64,000 nucleotides of DNA, from positions 496,001 to 560,000 of the forward strand of contig JAJJXM010000037.1 of NCBI GenBank assembly GCA_024516155.1, in the 5' to 3' direction. Origin of the DNA: Pyronema omphalodes. Lineage: Eukaryota > Ascomycota > Pezizomycetes > Pezizales > Pyronemataceae. The notes under the pieces were generated by a model, which had not been told where the DNA came from, did not search any database, and worked only from the letters and a program-made list of their open reading frames with translations. The translations under genes were made by a program, and so were the position numbers. Positions 43,400 through 55,304 of the stretch are shown here, piece by piece (position 1 is the stretch's first letter; each line of letters opens with the position of its first letter).

Positions 43400-46300
43400 T
43401 CACTCACTCTCCGCCCCACTCTCCTCCTCCTCCCCAATCCTCAAGCTCATAACCCTCCCTCCTCTTCTCCTTCTAGCGAGATTCGTCTCCAAGCCACTAT
43501 CCTCACTTTCAACCCACCCCTCCCCACCCCAAAAACTCAGTGCCACAGGTAAAAACACCAACGAATGCAGCGCCGCAATTATTACCAACGCCAACCAAAT
43601 CCGGAAGTAATAGACTTCGAAGATTTTAGATCTTGTTTTTGCCAGGACTGTTACGCCGAGGAGTTTAGTAAGTGTTATACCCGAGAAGACCTGGATGGTA
43701 TTATTAGCCACTGCTGGGAAAAGACGGAGGGGAAAAGAGGAAAAGGGACAAACATACCGACCCACCGACCCCCACCAATCCAGCCCAAGCCCTCGCATCC
43801 TTCCCCCTAAACGCAACCTTTGCCCGCTCCATAATACTTCCCGCCGGTACCATGAAACCTCTTGCAACATGCGCACAAAACTCCACACCAATTCCTACAC
43901 AAATGACCAAATTCACCAAACTAACCGCATTCAGACTAACTCCCCAAACCGTCATAACACCCATAACATCCACCACAATCATAGCCACAGTTCCCGCTAC
44001 CACAGCTCCAGTTTTCACAGATCCCAACAACACCGAACAAACCATCCACACAGCAACCAACGCCGCAGAAAGTAGTAAAGCCGTTGTACGGACAATCGTT
44101 ATATACTGATCAAAAAAGATATAAAACTTGGAATACGGAAAAATATCCGTTTTCGCCGCTCTGGAAATATCTTTTGCAATCCTCCGGGCCGCAGTATATG
44201 CAGCAATAAAATCTGCCTGGCTTTTCAACGGGGTATGAGAAGCCCGGAAATGAGATGCAGAAATACTGGTGTGATCGTAATCAGGAACTATAGCGGTGGA
44301 GTAACCTGCTTTTCCGGCTAGGGGACATGTTTCACCAGTAGGCGCAGAGATCCAGATTTTTAGGTAGTCCATGAACTCCTGTCCTTCTGGCATGCCGTTG
44401 AGGGTTATGTTCCAGGCGGGATCACGGTCTTGGAAACAAACGCGGCATTGAACGTCGGGATCGTAGGGGCCGCATAACTCTTCCGAGTTGCGCTTTTTGA
44501 CGCGGCAACATTGGTCCAGGGATGGGTTTAGCCAGAGGAAAAAATCATCGATCCAGCTGGCGGCGGGCTCGGAGATGTAGCTGATTTCCGGACGCTTTCT
44601 CTCCTGTTCGATAATGTTGGAAAGAGAAAGAGGATCACAGGTGGAGAAGCGTCCACAAAGCTCTTGCTGTGCGGTACGAGTGGTGGCGTTGAAGTCTCGA
44701 GTGACAAAGTATACAGGAGGCCCAACTCCAAAGTAATCGTAAAGATCATCAAAGTAATTGATCAAATAAGAACCAGTAGGAATGGCGATACGTTGATCCA
44801 AACCTAGCTCCATCTTGGGAAGTAAGGCGAGAGATGCGGCGAAGATTCCAAAGAAAATTGTCAAGACAGAGAGCTTGGTATGTTTCTTCAACAAGCGAGG
44901 AGCGTAGTGCTTGCGAATTGTTCGCTGGATAAACCCTTCCTCTACTTCGTCAAATCCAGTGGCAGAACCATGTCCCTCCCGTCTCAATTCCCCGATTAAT
45001 CCTCCCTCGTTGTCATCGGTAGAGTTACCATTGTAGCCCGGGGTGTTGTAATCCTTAGGAGCCGGTAAACAAGGGAAGCAATCGATTCTGTTGGCATCCA
45101 TCCGCTTCTTATTCAATGCCAGAACCGAAACAAACATAGTAACCTGTAGAACGGCATTTATAAATACCGCACCTGCGGCGTAAATAGCAAAATTCCGAAC
45201 AGCAGGCATAGTAACAATAGCTCCCAGTCCAAAAGCCAAAGTCTCAGAAGTGGCAGAAAGAAGAATGCTGGGACCCATGCGACCCATTGCCCTTCCAATT
45301 TGAACCTCCAATTCATCATCGGGATGCTCGTTACCAATACGTTCAAACTCATGAACAATCAAAAAGATATTGTCGACACCAACGGCGAGAACCAAGAATG
45401 GGATAACCTCGGCGATGATAAGAGTAACCTTGATACCCATAGCAGAGAACAATCCAACCGAAGCAGAAACACTCATCAAGACAATAATGATACCGAATAC
45501 TCCCAAGGTGAATTTACTGTTGACCAGCGTCTTTCCCGGGTATCGGAGCATATTCTTAACAGCCAAGGTGCTGCTTCCAAGAGCGATACTGGCGTAGAAA
45601 AACATGGCGATATAACTGATGACGACAATCTTTGCATCAGTATTGGTGCTCTTATTGAGTTCCTGCTCCAGTGAGATTTCGGTGGAAAAACTCAAACGCA
45701 ATCCCTTCTCCTTTGCCTCCTCCGCCACTGCCAAAAGGGTATTCTTCAAGCTTCTCTCCCAATCCTCGCTCTTTTTCGTTTTCGGACTTCCTTCCTCGTG
45801 GTTCACCAACACCCAGGTAGTCATCAACGCAGCCGAATCAGCAACATCACCAGATTCCTGATATCCTCCAAAGACCAACTCCTTCTTGATCGGCTGTCCA
45901 AAATCGGGAAGACATTGACCTGGGTTCTCAGCACAGGTACGAATCTGCTCCCTCCAAGATTCCCTCTTGACCTCCCAAAAGTCGCCATGAAAGTAAGAAG
46001 TAACACTCTGAACAACACAAGCTTCTCCGGTGGGGTTAAGACAAACATCCTCCAAAGTAACACCATACTCATAACTCTTCAACCGACGAATCTGCTGCTC
46101 AACATCAAACCACCAAGCCAAAGTCTCATAGCTAAGCACAGGCGAAGGACCCGCCTCAGTGGTGTCGTTAATCAAAAACGCCTGTTCCGTACGATAAAAA
46201 GGTCCAAAATTATCATCGAAAAACTGTTTCTCCATCGCAGCATCAGAAGTAGGACTGACCCAAAGACGAACCGGATCAGTTTCGACGCTAAAGTTTAACC

Positions 46301-47571
46301 ATCCCAAGCTCATCAGTCCCACGATAAGGATCGAGATACCAATGGTAGCAGCGGGAAACTTGGCACTAGTTTCTCCAATGTGGTAAAACATCCGGTCCAG
46401 GAATTCGTCAAGAGCGTATCTCTTACGATAACGCTCAGGAGCGATACCTGCGCCGAGAACAATATCGTCATCCTCGTCACTATAATCGGGGTCGGAATCG
46501 CGCAACAGCCGCAGGTTGTCTCTTCTCTTCTCCCGGTATCGCATGCATTGTTTGTAAGTAAGGATAGAGGCGAGGACGGCGACGCTAAGACAGTAAATCA
46601 AGGTGACTGCAAAACTCCAACACGGCATAGTTCCAACTTTGCAGATCTTGGTCTCGTCAGGCTCGGGAAGGATAGGACAGACAGCGGGACAATCCAAACA
46701 GGCGCAACGATAGGCGACATCTTCGTCGTTACACTTTTTCGGCTTGTCGTGCATGGCCTTCATTTTGTCGCCAAGCTTGTCCTTTGTCGGGAAGTTAATC
46801 TGAAACGGCGAACCAAACGGCGGGTTCTTCTTTCCGAGGAATGCCAGGAATTCCTGAGGATTCTTTGCCCCACCACCAATAAGATCCATAACACGGCCAT
46901 TAGTAGCCGAAAACTTAAGATCCTTACAAGAATCATAAAACCCCTCCGTATAAGTCGGCGACAAAAAGTAATCAATCTCCGAAACCAGGGCAACACCTTT
47001 ACTCGACTCCTCAGTTTCGGTAATATTCAAAAACAAGCTCTGATCCGGCGAGCAAGTAAACGAGCAAAACAGATTAAAAAAGTTTGCCTTGCAAGCCGGA
47101 CAAGACGCGATTAAAGCCTCCGCACGCTTTAAGTTCGTCGCCAGGTTGGAAATCTACCCATCGCATCAGTTAGCAATTATCAACCATCGTCCAATAGCAT
47201 AGAAACCCCACCTGATCCCCATCACAGCATATCGGCCCCTCACTCCATTCCGCTCCACATAGCTCCACTAGCTGCTTCCTCACAGCATTATCCGGCTCCT
47301 TCGCAGGTCCATTATATGGCTTCGGTAACTGTCCTCCGAAAAAGGATTTCTTGTCCTATGAAACGAAAAGAAAAGAAAAGAAAACAAGCTGTTAGCATTG
47401 AATCATACAAGTGGAAGAGGCAGATAATACCTGTCCCCGCATGGCACAGTGACCGGCCTTGTGGATTGCTGTCGGTGGTCCATTGCTGGCTGCTGCTGCG
47501 ACGGTCGCTATTGTGAGGGATATACTCAGCAGGAATAGGAGTTTTGAAAATAATGGTATTCGGAAGCGCAT
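43400..47571 (-). CDS. NCR1: NPC1/Ncr1 sterol transporter (1323 aa, 4 exons)
   Basis: Exons (minus): 47571-47431, 47355-47212, 47153-43758, 43690-43400; all introns phase 0, 58-75 bp. Start MRFRIPLFSKLLFLLS gives a signal peptide; an ATG seven codons earlier is possible. NPC N-terminal domain: CAMRGQ then KKSFFGGQLPKPYNGPAKEP, ICCDGDQ, CPACKANFFNLFCSFTCSP, all split by introns. The sterol-sensing domain runs from about YIAMFFYASIALGSS to KKRM, containing AVGVDNIFLIVHE (RND signature); the second RND half has CVGIGVEFCAHVARGFM. The conserved C-terminal GGSVFSGITLTKLLGV appears only after splicing the last intron. The family moves sterol from the vacuole/lysosome lumen into the limiting membrane. 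Length is slightly above the fungal norm owing to a longer acidic tail. Single-copy housekeeping gene. Confidence 0.97.
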
Positions 47572-49296
47572 ATTGCGCCGTGATGGCGACATGGCGAGCG
47601 AGCGAACTGTAGGAGCGAGCGAGTTTGCGAGCTGGCGAACTGGCGAACTGTAGTACCTGGCGAACTGTAGCAGCTGGCAAGCAGGAGGAGCTACTCGTAT
47701 ACGCAGCTCGTTCCGCCGACAATGATCTTCTTGTGGTGTTTATAATCCTTCGTCTCCTTCGTATCGTATCGCGTGCCTATGCTGTGGTGTAGCTCACAGT
47801 CGTGTTGTTGACTATCGTCGGATCTAAAGTGTTGGAGTTGCAGGCTTGCAGCTACAGTCGCTCGGTGGTTGGTTGCTGTGTAGGCTAGGCTGTGGTCCGT
47901 GGTGACACATGACGTGTTGGAGCGTAAGCTTGGCGGGAGGGTGGGTGGGTGGGTGGGTGGGTGAATCTGGGGAGGCTGTGGCGCAACCAGCAGCAGCAAG
48001 CAGCAGCAGCAAGGCACGGACCTGTTTCTGTCTGTCGGCCACCAGCAAAAATCGCGGGAAATAGAAATCCGGGGTATACATAGAAAGAAATGGGGTAGGG
48101 CGAACCGAGGGAACCGAGTGAACCGAAGGAACCGAGGGAAATGAGAGAAATGAGGGAAATGAGATGAGGCTGACAAAAATGATGGAAAAGCATATATACA
48201 TATTTCGATGCGTCTAAATTTTAAAAAATTTACTATGTATCATCATAGAATAAATCGCCTGAGAAATCCGGGGTAGGGTAGAGCGAACGAAATCCGGGGT
48301 AGCTAAGGGAACCTGGAGAACCCGAAGAACCCGAAGAACGGAACATATGTGATGAGCCCCGAGACGATGCCCTCGATGACTTTGACTTTGACTTTGACTT
48401 TAATCATCCCCCAGCCTCGCATTACCGAGGAACAAAAACGTGTTTTAGACATTTCCATCTCATCTCAGTTTCAACACGTCGCGTAGAATATCTCAGAAGC
48501 ACAGTCCACCCGCCAGCTTAGAATTCGCATCCATCCAGTCCATCCAGGTACCATGACCATGCGACTGCAACTCACCAGTATTCCGTTTAATGAGCTCAGC
48601 ATAGAATCTCAATCGAGCCCCATCAATCCACACCATCCAACGAAACTAGAAACTAGATCTCAGAAGCCAGAAGCCACGAACCCGCGTGTCACAAAAGCAC
48701 CCAGAACCAAAGAACCAAAGAACCAAAGAATCAAAAAATGAACAGTATTTAATTCCACCTAAAAACAAAACAAAAAACGTACATCACCATCCCCATCGAC
48801 ATCCCATCGCTATAAATCATCGCCCTCCAAAATAAAAAAAACGCCTTCCATTCATTCATTCATTCATCCTTTCTTGGTACCGTGTACAACCCCGTCGCAT
48901 CGTACTGTATCATATCATAGCATCATCCTCGTCGTCTGGTCGGGTGTCGTCTGGTCGCAGTACCGCAATACCGTTACTCATCTCGCTGTTTACATGATAA
49001 CACAAGGAATCCTATTTACCACGCCAGGAGTATTAGCAATCTTTCTCTAATCCCATCCCTAGTCTCCATCCCGCAACCCAGCAACAAAGAAACTTACACA
49101 CAACAACTACAATCATCCCCGCACCAGCAAGGTTTCGTGGGAGGTTTCGAGACGGTAGATAGTGATTCTTTGGTTTGGTTCAGGAGCGGGGTTGATGCTT
49201 GGGTCATTTTGATTGTGTCGTGAGTTGCGAGCCGTGCCGTGCCGTGGTTTGTGGTTCGTGGTTTCGGGGGGTGGGTTGGTGGTTTGATGGTTTGTG

Positions 49297-49333
<37 letters not shown>

Positions 49334-50180
49334 GTTGGTGGTTCGTGTGCCGTGGTTTGTGGTTCGTGTGTTGGTGGTTTGATGGTTTGGTGGACCAACA
49401 GATAAGTAGAAAAGAGCAGAGACAATGACCTGGCTACCGGTGGGTTTATAAAAACTGCGATTCCTGATTCCTGATTCCTGATTCCTGATATCTTATTCGC
49501 GTTGACTTTTGTAGACTTTGTAGACTTTGTGGACTTTGTAGAAAGCTTATATTATAGAAGAAAGAACAAAGAACAAAGAACAGACAGGTGAGGTGAGTTG
49601 GGTTATGCTGGGTTGTGCTGAGGCGAGTTGTGCTGAGTTGGATGAGGGTTGGATGAGGGTTGGGTATTCAATAACCAGCAGCTAGCATATGGCATACGTC
49701 AGCGATTACAGGGATATGCTTTGTTGTCTATGTAGCTTGCTTTGCCTGTGGCGCTTACATATGATAGGGCTTACTATGGCAGGGGTGTAACAAGGCTCCT
49801 GCAAGGCTCATGTGAGGCTCAAGGGAGCAGGGGAGGTTAGGGTAGGGTATAAGGTAGTTAGGGTTTTGGGGTTCCTGGGGGGGGGGGGGGTGATGGTTCA
49901 CTGATATTGGGAGGGATAATAATGGATGGGTTTGTGATGGTTGCTTGATGGTTACTTGATTATGTGATTATGTGATTATGTGGCTAATGACTACATAATG
50001 ACTGCATGATGAATGATTAATGAATAATGAATAATGATTGATGATTAATGAATAATGACTAACGAATACCTTTAACGGGTTTGGAGATTTCTTTTGCTTG
50101 TTTGTTTGTTTATTTACTTATTTATTTATTTGTTTGTTTGTGCATAATGAAAAACACAGCTCAAGTCCGGCATTTCTTAT
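47572..50180. other. 2.6-kb intergenic, low-complexity
   Basis: Promoter side of the sterol transporter with GCGAGCGA/GCTGGCGAACT short repeats (47592-47660), GGGT runs (47939-47962), AACCGAGGG-like 8-11-mers (48110-48160), TTTGAC repeats (48377-48400), CATTCATT runs, GTTCGAT 8-mers (about 49289-49340), TTCCTGA units (49460-49490), TAATGAATAATGA units (49990-50060) and a G run near 49878-49890. None of the short frames is supported. No RNA gene seen. Confidence 0.45.
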
Positions 50181-51700
50181 TTATTCGTATACACCGCACA
50201 AGACTATATCATAGACATCCAAGGTGTTGCGTGTGTTCCAGTTGTAAACAGGATAGGGGGGATTGTAGGAAGCTTGGTATGGCTCGTTTAAATACCAAGC
50301 GTTTCCCAGCATCATCCACTGATCCGCGCCGAACCAACCAACCAACCAACCAACCAACCACAGCACAGCGCAATCGGACCTTGTCGGTAATGATGTTATT
50401 CATGGCCAATCGCTGCTGACCATCTTGAGGTTCTTCCGCCTCCTTCAGTTCCAGCAAGGCAAACAGTCTGGTGGAACTGTGTCGGATTGAGCGGCTTGAA
50501 TAAAAGACAGCCAAAATCCGGCATTTCTGATTAGTTCCATCTCGTATATCCCTCATAAGACTATATTCCAGACATCCAAGGTGTTGCGTGTGTTCCAGTT
50601 GTGAACAGGATAAGGGGGATTGTAGGAAGCTTGGTATGGCTCGTTTAAATAGTTTACCAGCGGCATCCACTGAACTGCGCTGCTGTAGTCGAGGACCGTA
50701 CCAACCAACCACAGAAACAATCCAGCATCGACTATGATATCGCTATATCAGTCATCAGCAAAGCGTCAACAATAGAAACATAAAGCAAATGTAACTTACC
50801 CCGAGTACTAGTCCATCTTACAGTCGTCAAAAACAGTCTGGTGGAACTGTGTCGGATTGAGCGGCTGGAATAGTTTACCAGTGGTACCCGGTGCTCTGGA
50901 TCATCTTTGTAGGAGAACGAACCCAAGGCAACCCAAATCATGTCTGATTGGTTCGTATGCCCCGCACAAGACTAGATTACAGACATCCAAGAAGCTGTTG
51001 CGTGTGTTCCAGTTTTAAATGGGATAGGGGGGATTGTAGGAAGCTTGGTATGGCTCGTATAAATAGTTTACCAATACCAGCAGCATCTACAGATGGGCCG
51101 TTGTAGTAGGGGGCCGAACCAGCATCAGCAAAATGGTCATAATGCTGTATGGGTGTTGTTGAGTAGTCTTGAACAACACCGATGTTGTTCATGGCAAATC
51201 CTTGCTGACCATCTTGCTGACCATCTTGCTGACCATCTTGCTGACCATCTTGAGGTTCTTCCGCCTCCTCCAGCTCCAACAAGGCAGGATCAATTGGGAT
51301 GTCTCTTTATGATTACGATTAGTTAGACGCGGATAAAGGTGGGAAGATGGGTAATTACCCCGGGTACTAATCCATCGCAAAGATGTTGTTGATCAGTCTT
51401 GTGGTGATGATTGGGATATCGCTTTAAGATCATGGTTAGCTATATGCTGATAAATTTGAAGACGGTATAACGCACTCTCGGACACTGGTTTTCGAAAGAA
51501 GCTGAACCGGAAACAGCAATGCCTTCCTTATTGGTGGTCGCTGCTAGACGAGGATGGCCACTGTTGGCTATGGCGACCTCCAAATCCGGCATGTCGGATT
51601 GATTCGTATCCCACTGTATCAATATTATTAAGCTGGATGTAAATACAGAGAGTGAGAGGGAATAATTACCCCGAGTACTGGTCCATCTCAAAGATATTGT
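50181..51700 (-). pseudogene. Decayed array of partial copies of the Pro/Tyr-rich gene
   Basis: On the minus strand, fragments of the gene at 55305-55967 recur. The 3' peptide YLNEPYQASYNPPYPV…WNTRNTLDV appears near 50200-50320, 50560-50680 and 50980-51080. The exon start around GATGGACCAGTACTCGG|GTAA recurs near 50810, 51370 and 51680, twice with a TAG where Gln is expected. The EEAEEPQDGQQ segment recurs near 50420 and 51190-51290, the latter with four DGQQ units instead of two. Frames do not join into one protein. Three partial head-to-tail copies are the simplest reading. Some fragments may still be expressed. Confidence 0.55.
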
Positions 51701-52158
51701 TGATCAGTCTTGTGGTGGTGATGAGAAAGATGTGCAGTTGTGGAAGTTGACAGTGCACCTCGGCGAGCAAAGGGAAACGTAAATTGTAGTGCCTTTTCGT
51801 TGATCGAAAAGCATAGGCGAAGAGTATGGTCTATGATTTGTTAGAGATGATTATCGACTATCTATAGAAATCCTGAACGTCGGAAAACATACTTATTGCC
51901 GCGAGCCATTGTGGCTTCATCATAACCAAAGTTGGTTAACAGCACTGGCGGTCGCCAGGTGGCGCGTCGGCAGAAGAAATTCTATCTAAAATGCATTAGC
52001 CAGCCATGAGAAGAAATAATTCCCGTTGTCGAGATCAACTTACTTCATGATACGATAACCTGCTGCCCAAGTGGGCTTTTGCAGTGAGTCGCGGATGGTG
52101 AAGCACAGTGCGGTGTGAGTGGAAAGAGATGTCAGGGAAAAAGCGCGTAAGTTGCGGG

Positions 52159-52166
52159 TATTTATA
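52159..52166 (-). promoter_or_regulatory. TATA box of the left Pro/Tyr-rich locus
   Basis: Minus strand GGTATAAATACC, with identical context in the right copy at 56242. About 35-75 bp downstream lies a conserved pyrimidine/CAC-rich leader (CCCTGACATCTCTT, CACACCGCACTGTGCTTCACCA), consistent with the transcription start. Its preservation suggests the left locus may still be transcribed. Confidence 0.55.
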
Positions 52167-52299
52167 CCAGTGGCGCGTTCTAGAGTAGTGTCATATTCAA
52201 GCCGTGAGAGTGACGTGTTCGAGTCGCGGTGGTCACATGCGAGTCTCGGGGGTTGAGGTCCAGTCATGTCATGTCACCCGATTGACCCGGGTCGACACG

Positions 52300-53185
52300 C
52301 GTCATGTACTCGAGAGTTCTGTCAAGTATGGTGCATAAATGACTTTCATCAACAGGAACAGGACGATGATGACTTCTGAGATTTGATAAGAGTAGGTAGA
52401 GAACTAATACCTTTACAGTATTCAATTTGAACCGTGCACATCAAAGGATATTTAATGCTTTATGCATGGATGGTAATGATCTTGGCATATCCCATTGCGT
52501 GGGTGAAAGAAGTCGTGCGCATCAATGATAATAGCGCCTACATACCCTTGGACCGAGATATATATCTTGCCCAAAAGCGCATCTTGTGTGCCTCTGTAAG
52601 AGTCACGCCGCAGTAGCTAGTCGATGAAGCATCTTTGCGTATATTTGGTGCAATGGTATTAGCAGAATTTACTATATCGTTTAGTCACTGTTTTGTTGCA
52701 TCAGACCAATGAAGCAACCCCTTTTTGTCGGTATAATTCATGAAGAATCACGCGATCTTATTGGTGTGACAACATCTTATTTTCATGGTCGTTTATTTAT
52801 TTGTATTGGGCCGCTCTGTATATTTGACTGAATGTCCGATTGTCTCTCCCTCAGGATTTTTCAGCCTGTTTCAACTTTTTTTTGTACAATGGCGGAAATG
52901 ATAATAATTACGTTCGTATTGGCTTTCTTTGCCCACTTTTCAGTATATCTTTCTTTAATAATTGCAAAGATCTTCTCAAGCTCAACCGCAAATAAAATTA
53001 GTTTATACTCTCCTATTACTGACGTTTTTTGTCAGGGGTCCAATCAGACATCCACACTCGATGTACTCGAACCTGCCAAGTCAATTCTCTGGCTTCACGT
53101 CAAACTTAAGCCTACTAACTCCACCCACCTTTCTCACACCTTCTTTGCAGCTTGATGGGAATTGGGCACCACTCGACCAGCCGCC
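52300..53185. other. Spacer between the divergent genes, left copy
   Basis: About 0.9 kb, homologous to 56460-57580 in patches (CCCATTG…GAAGTCGTG, then TACCCTTG and CGTATATTTG). It should contain the promoter of the plus-strand gene, including the conserved block at 53035-53073. Confidence 0.5.
53035..53073 (+). promoter_or_regulatory. Conserved upstream block of the repeat-protein family, copy 2
   Basis: GGGGTCCAATCAGACATCCA followed by CACTCGATGTACTCGAA. Near-identical to 57448-57487 and recognisably similar to 36804-36842 on the minus strand. It ends about 113 bp before the ATG at 53186. Confidence 0.55.
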
Positions 53186-53884
53186 ATGCATAGCCCATTC
53201 TTAATCCAACTGCACCAGAAGCGCATCGAAAAATCCTATCGAAAATACCAAAAGCGAGTCCGAAAAAAGTCACGTATCCGATCCCACAGAATCCCCCCAC
53301 CACAATTTCGTCTCAAACAGAGAGAATCTTCCCGCAGTCACAGAAAACGTTCAAGACTCCTCTTTCACGGAATGCTTCGAGGTCAAAAGTTGTATAAACC
53401 TTCACCATTGTCCCGCAGCCATGAACCGGTAAACAGCCAATTGGAAGCTCAAGTCAGAGTACCAAACCGGAAGATCGCAGCCCCAGGATCAAATGCTATA
53501 TCCACGACCCATCGCGCACCATCAAGAAAAGTTCAAATTATTCACATTCCTCGACTATCTTCAAAAAAGGAGGAAGAGCGAATACGGGCTTTGGTAGAGA
53601 AAAATGGGCATCGCGCTGTAATGTACTCACCAAAATCTGCATCAGCACCTTCCAAATCTGCCGCACCTCGACCACGGTCTCAAAATCCACCAGTGGAATC
53701 ACGGAAATCATCACAGCCACTCAAGGAACGTAATCACATTTCGGAAGCCTCCACTCCACAACCGAGAATCTCCGCTCCACAACTTCGGGTTGTAAAGGAA
53801 TATCCATCCCCACCACTCACTGTTCAGGATAAACCAGCAAATCCACGCGGCTCGACAGTAAATAGTCCTCGCCGAGTACGTTAA
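53186..53884 (+). CDS. Founder-motif family member 2, basic protein of unknown function (232 aa)
   Basis: Single exon; the ATG at 53186 gives MHSPFLIQLHQKRIEKSYRK, aligned with members 1 and 3. An upstream in-frame TTG exists but the paralog at 57581 has a stop there, so the conserved Met is the start. Shared blocks: RIPPPQFRLKQRESSR (with member 3), SRSHEPVNSQLEAQVRVPNR (all three), and a single diverged repeat-like unit around RIRALVEKNGHRAVMYSPKS. The tail PPLTVQDKPANPRGST matches member 3. Very rich in Arg, Lys, Ser and Pro; no signal peptide or membrane helix. Probably a disordered, possibly nucleic-acid-binding protein; this is inference. Confidence 0.62.
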   Translation: MHSPFLIQLHQKRIEKSYRKYQKRVRKKSRIRSHRIPPPQFRLKQRESSRSHRKRSRLLFHGMLRGQKLYKPSPLSRSHEPVNSQLEAQVRVPNRKIAAPGSNAISTTHRAPSRKVQIIHIPRLSSKKEEERIRALVEKNGHRAVMYSPKSASAPSKSAAPRPRSQNPPVESRKSSQPLKERNHISEASTPQPRISAPQLRVVKEYPSPPLTVQDKPANPRGSTVNSPRRVR

Positions 53885-55089
53885 TAACCCAGTGCTGAAC
53901 TCCCATTAGGTTCTGAGCACTCATAGAATGGTGGACTTATGGCAGTTGGGGATGAATGAGAGGCGAGAACGAATGAGTGGTGGGAGCTAGCAATGGGGCG
54001 TAGCGGAATGGCAAAAAGAACAAAAAAGTTTCGATAAGAGGATGAAACGGAGATGGCTGTAGGGAGAATGAGTGGACTTAATGATGATCGAAAAAATGTC
54101 ATATCGACTCATAGGTATAACCAGGGACTGATAGACCGCGCCAATTCGGTGGAAATAATAAATAAAAATGAATACAAAAGTCTTTTGATTTCTTAGATCA
54201 TTATGAAACTCCAAGGTTGAAACTCCATGTTGGTGAAGTAACATATATTGTATATCCCTCGCGCGTCAACATATTTTGTGAAATTAAAGTTTCAATCCAA
54301 GTGTCGTGTCGAAAGAGATAGTTAAGCACCTGGTGGACGGGATACATTGATGTGAGGGTTTCTTGTACTCCGGTGTGGCGCCTCGCGAAGTTTGATGAAG
54401 AAGAATCTCCATCTGACGAAAATTAATTCAAGGCAAAGGCGGATGAGTTGAACAGTGTTGAATTAAGCCTCGGTATTTTATATGCCCTTCGGATCATGAG
54501 CTAAATCGGTAGCATATCCTAAGAGAGCTATGCGCGGAGGAAAAGTGGAGGCATGCTTATCGCACAAAAATGTGCCAAGATACAAAATAAAATCACATTT
54601 GACCTATTACATGCGGTGACTAAGCTGACAGATAGATATCCAACCCGGGGTGTTGTGTACCGGGCAACAGTGGATATTACGCACTGAGCCACAGTGTTAT
54701 GGAATCAATTTTCATTGGCTGTTTACAGTGACTAAATGGTAGTAGCGGTGTGGTTGCGATGGTGTGTCGCAAGTGAGAAAAACTTTGAATCATGCGAGTG
54801 TCACTCGAGTCCATTTTAACCCCTGTCGCTCCCCATGTCGTCGCGACAGAAAAATGGAGATCCCACAGCACACCTGTCGTAAATTAGTGTCCCCCATTAT
54901 ATGAACAAGGGTGCAAGGGCTATTGGGGTAATAAGTGATTTTCAAGGAATGGCGGGGTACAGTAATGATTTTACGGTATTTTGGGTTCATGGGAAACATT
55001 TGGATCGCTTGAAACACTGATAAATTTAACACTAGAAACTACCAACTTCAAAAAGTATCATTTCTTTTTTCATATTTTATTTTATTGCG
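53885..55089. other. 3' flank of the left duplication and linker
   Basis: The first ~500 bp are the 3' part of the left duplicated block. Then a dispersed repeat (54560-54910, listed). No gene. Confidence 0.45.
54560..54910 (-). repeat. Dispersed repeat, copy 2
   Basis: Matches 23930-24310 in reverse orientation over nearly its full length with scattered substitutions. It lies between the two copies of the segmental duplication. Class and ends unresolved. Confidence 0.6.
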
Positions 55090-55104
55090 TTACAAGAGCA
55101 CTTT

Positions 55105-55265
55105 AAACTCAAGCTGTTCCTTGAGATGTTCCTTCGAATGTTCCTGCAGATGTTCCTTCAGATGCTCCCTCAAATGTTCCTTCAGATGTTCCCTCAGATG
55201 TTCCTTCAGATGTTGCTTGAGATTTTCTTGCAACTGTTCTTTGATTTGTTCCTTGATCTGTTCCC
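55105..55265 (-). repeat. 15-bp tandem repeat with an open frame (KEHLR pentapeptides)
   Basis: About ten imperfect 15-bp units (plus strand ATGTTCCTTCAG core). A 73-codon minus frame (55090-55311) reads EHLKEHLREHLKEHL and continues into QIKEQIKEQLQENLKQH. A 5-residue period does not fit a coiled coil exactly, but the peptide would be strongly helical. It starts just inside the 3' end of the 55305-55967 gene in another frame, so it could be a further exon, or noncoding. Confidence 0.55.
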
Positions 55266-55304
55266 AAACCCGAAGAAAAAAATACCGGACATATTCTCTC
55301 CTCT

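Larger units (their letters stand above)
50181..54395. repeat. Segmental duplication, left copy
   Basis: Collinear with 55090-58990: same order of Pro/Tyr-rich gene fragments, its leader and TATA region, a ~0.9-kb spacer, the plus-strand founder-motif gene, and ~500 bp of 3' flank ending near a shared CCGGTGTGGCGC block. Similarity is clear in blocks but with many substitutions and indels, so the duplication is not recent. The left copy has extra internal duplications of the minus-strand gene. Confidence 0.8.

Noticed and set aside
45300..47114. Plus-strand frames opposite the sterol transporter (up to 244 codons)
   Set aside because: Antisense of a clearly identified NPC1 family gene.
52040..52267. 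75-codon minus frame crossing the left TATA box
   Set aside because: The TATA box and leader lie inside it and the right copy does not keep the frame; it is promoter sequence.
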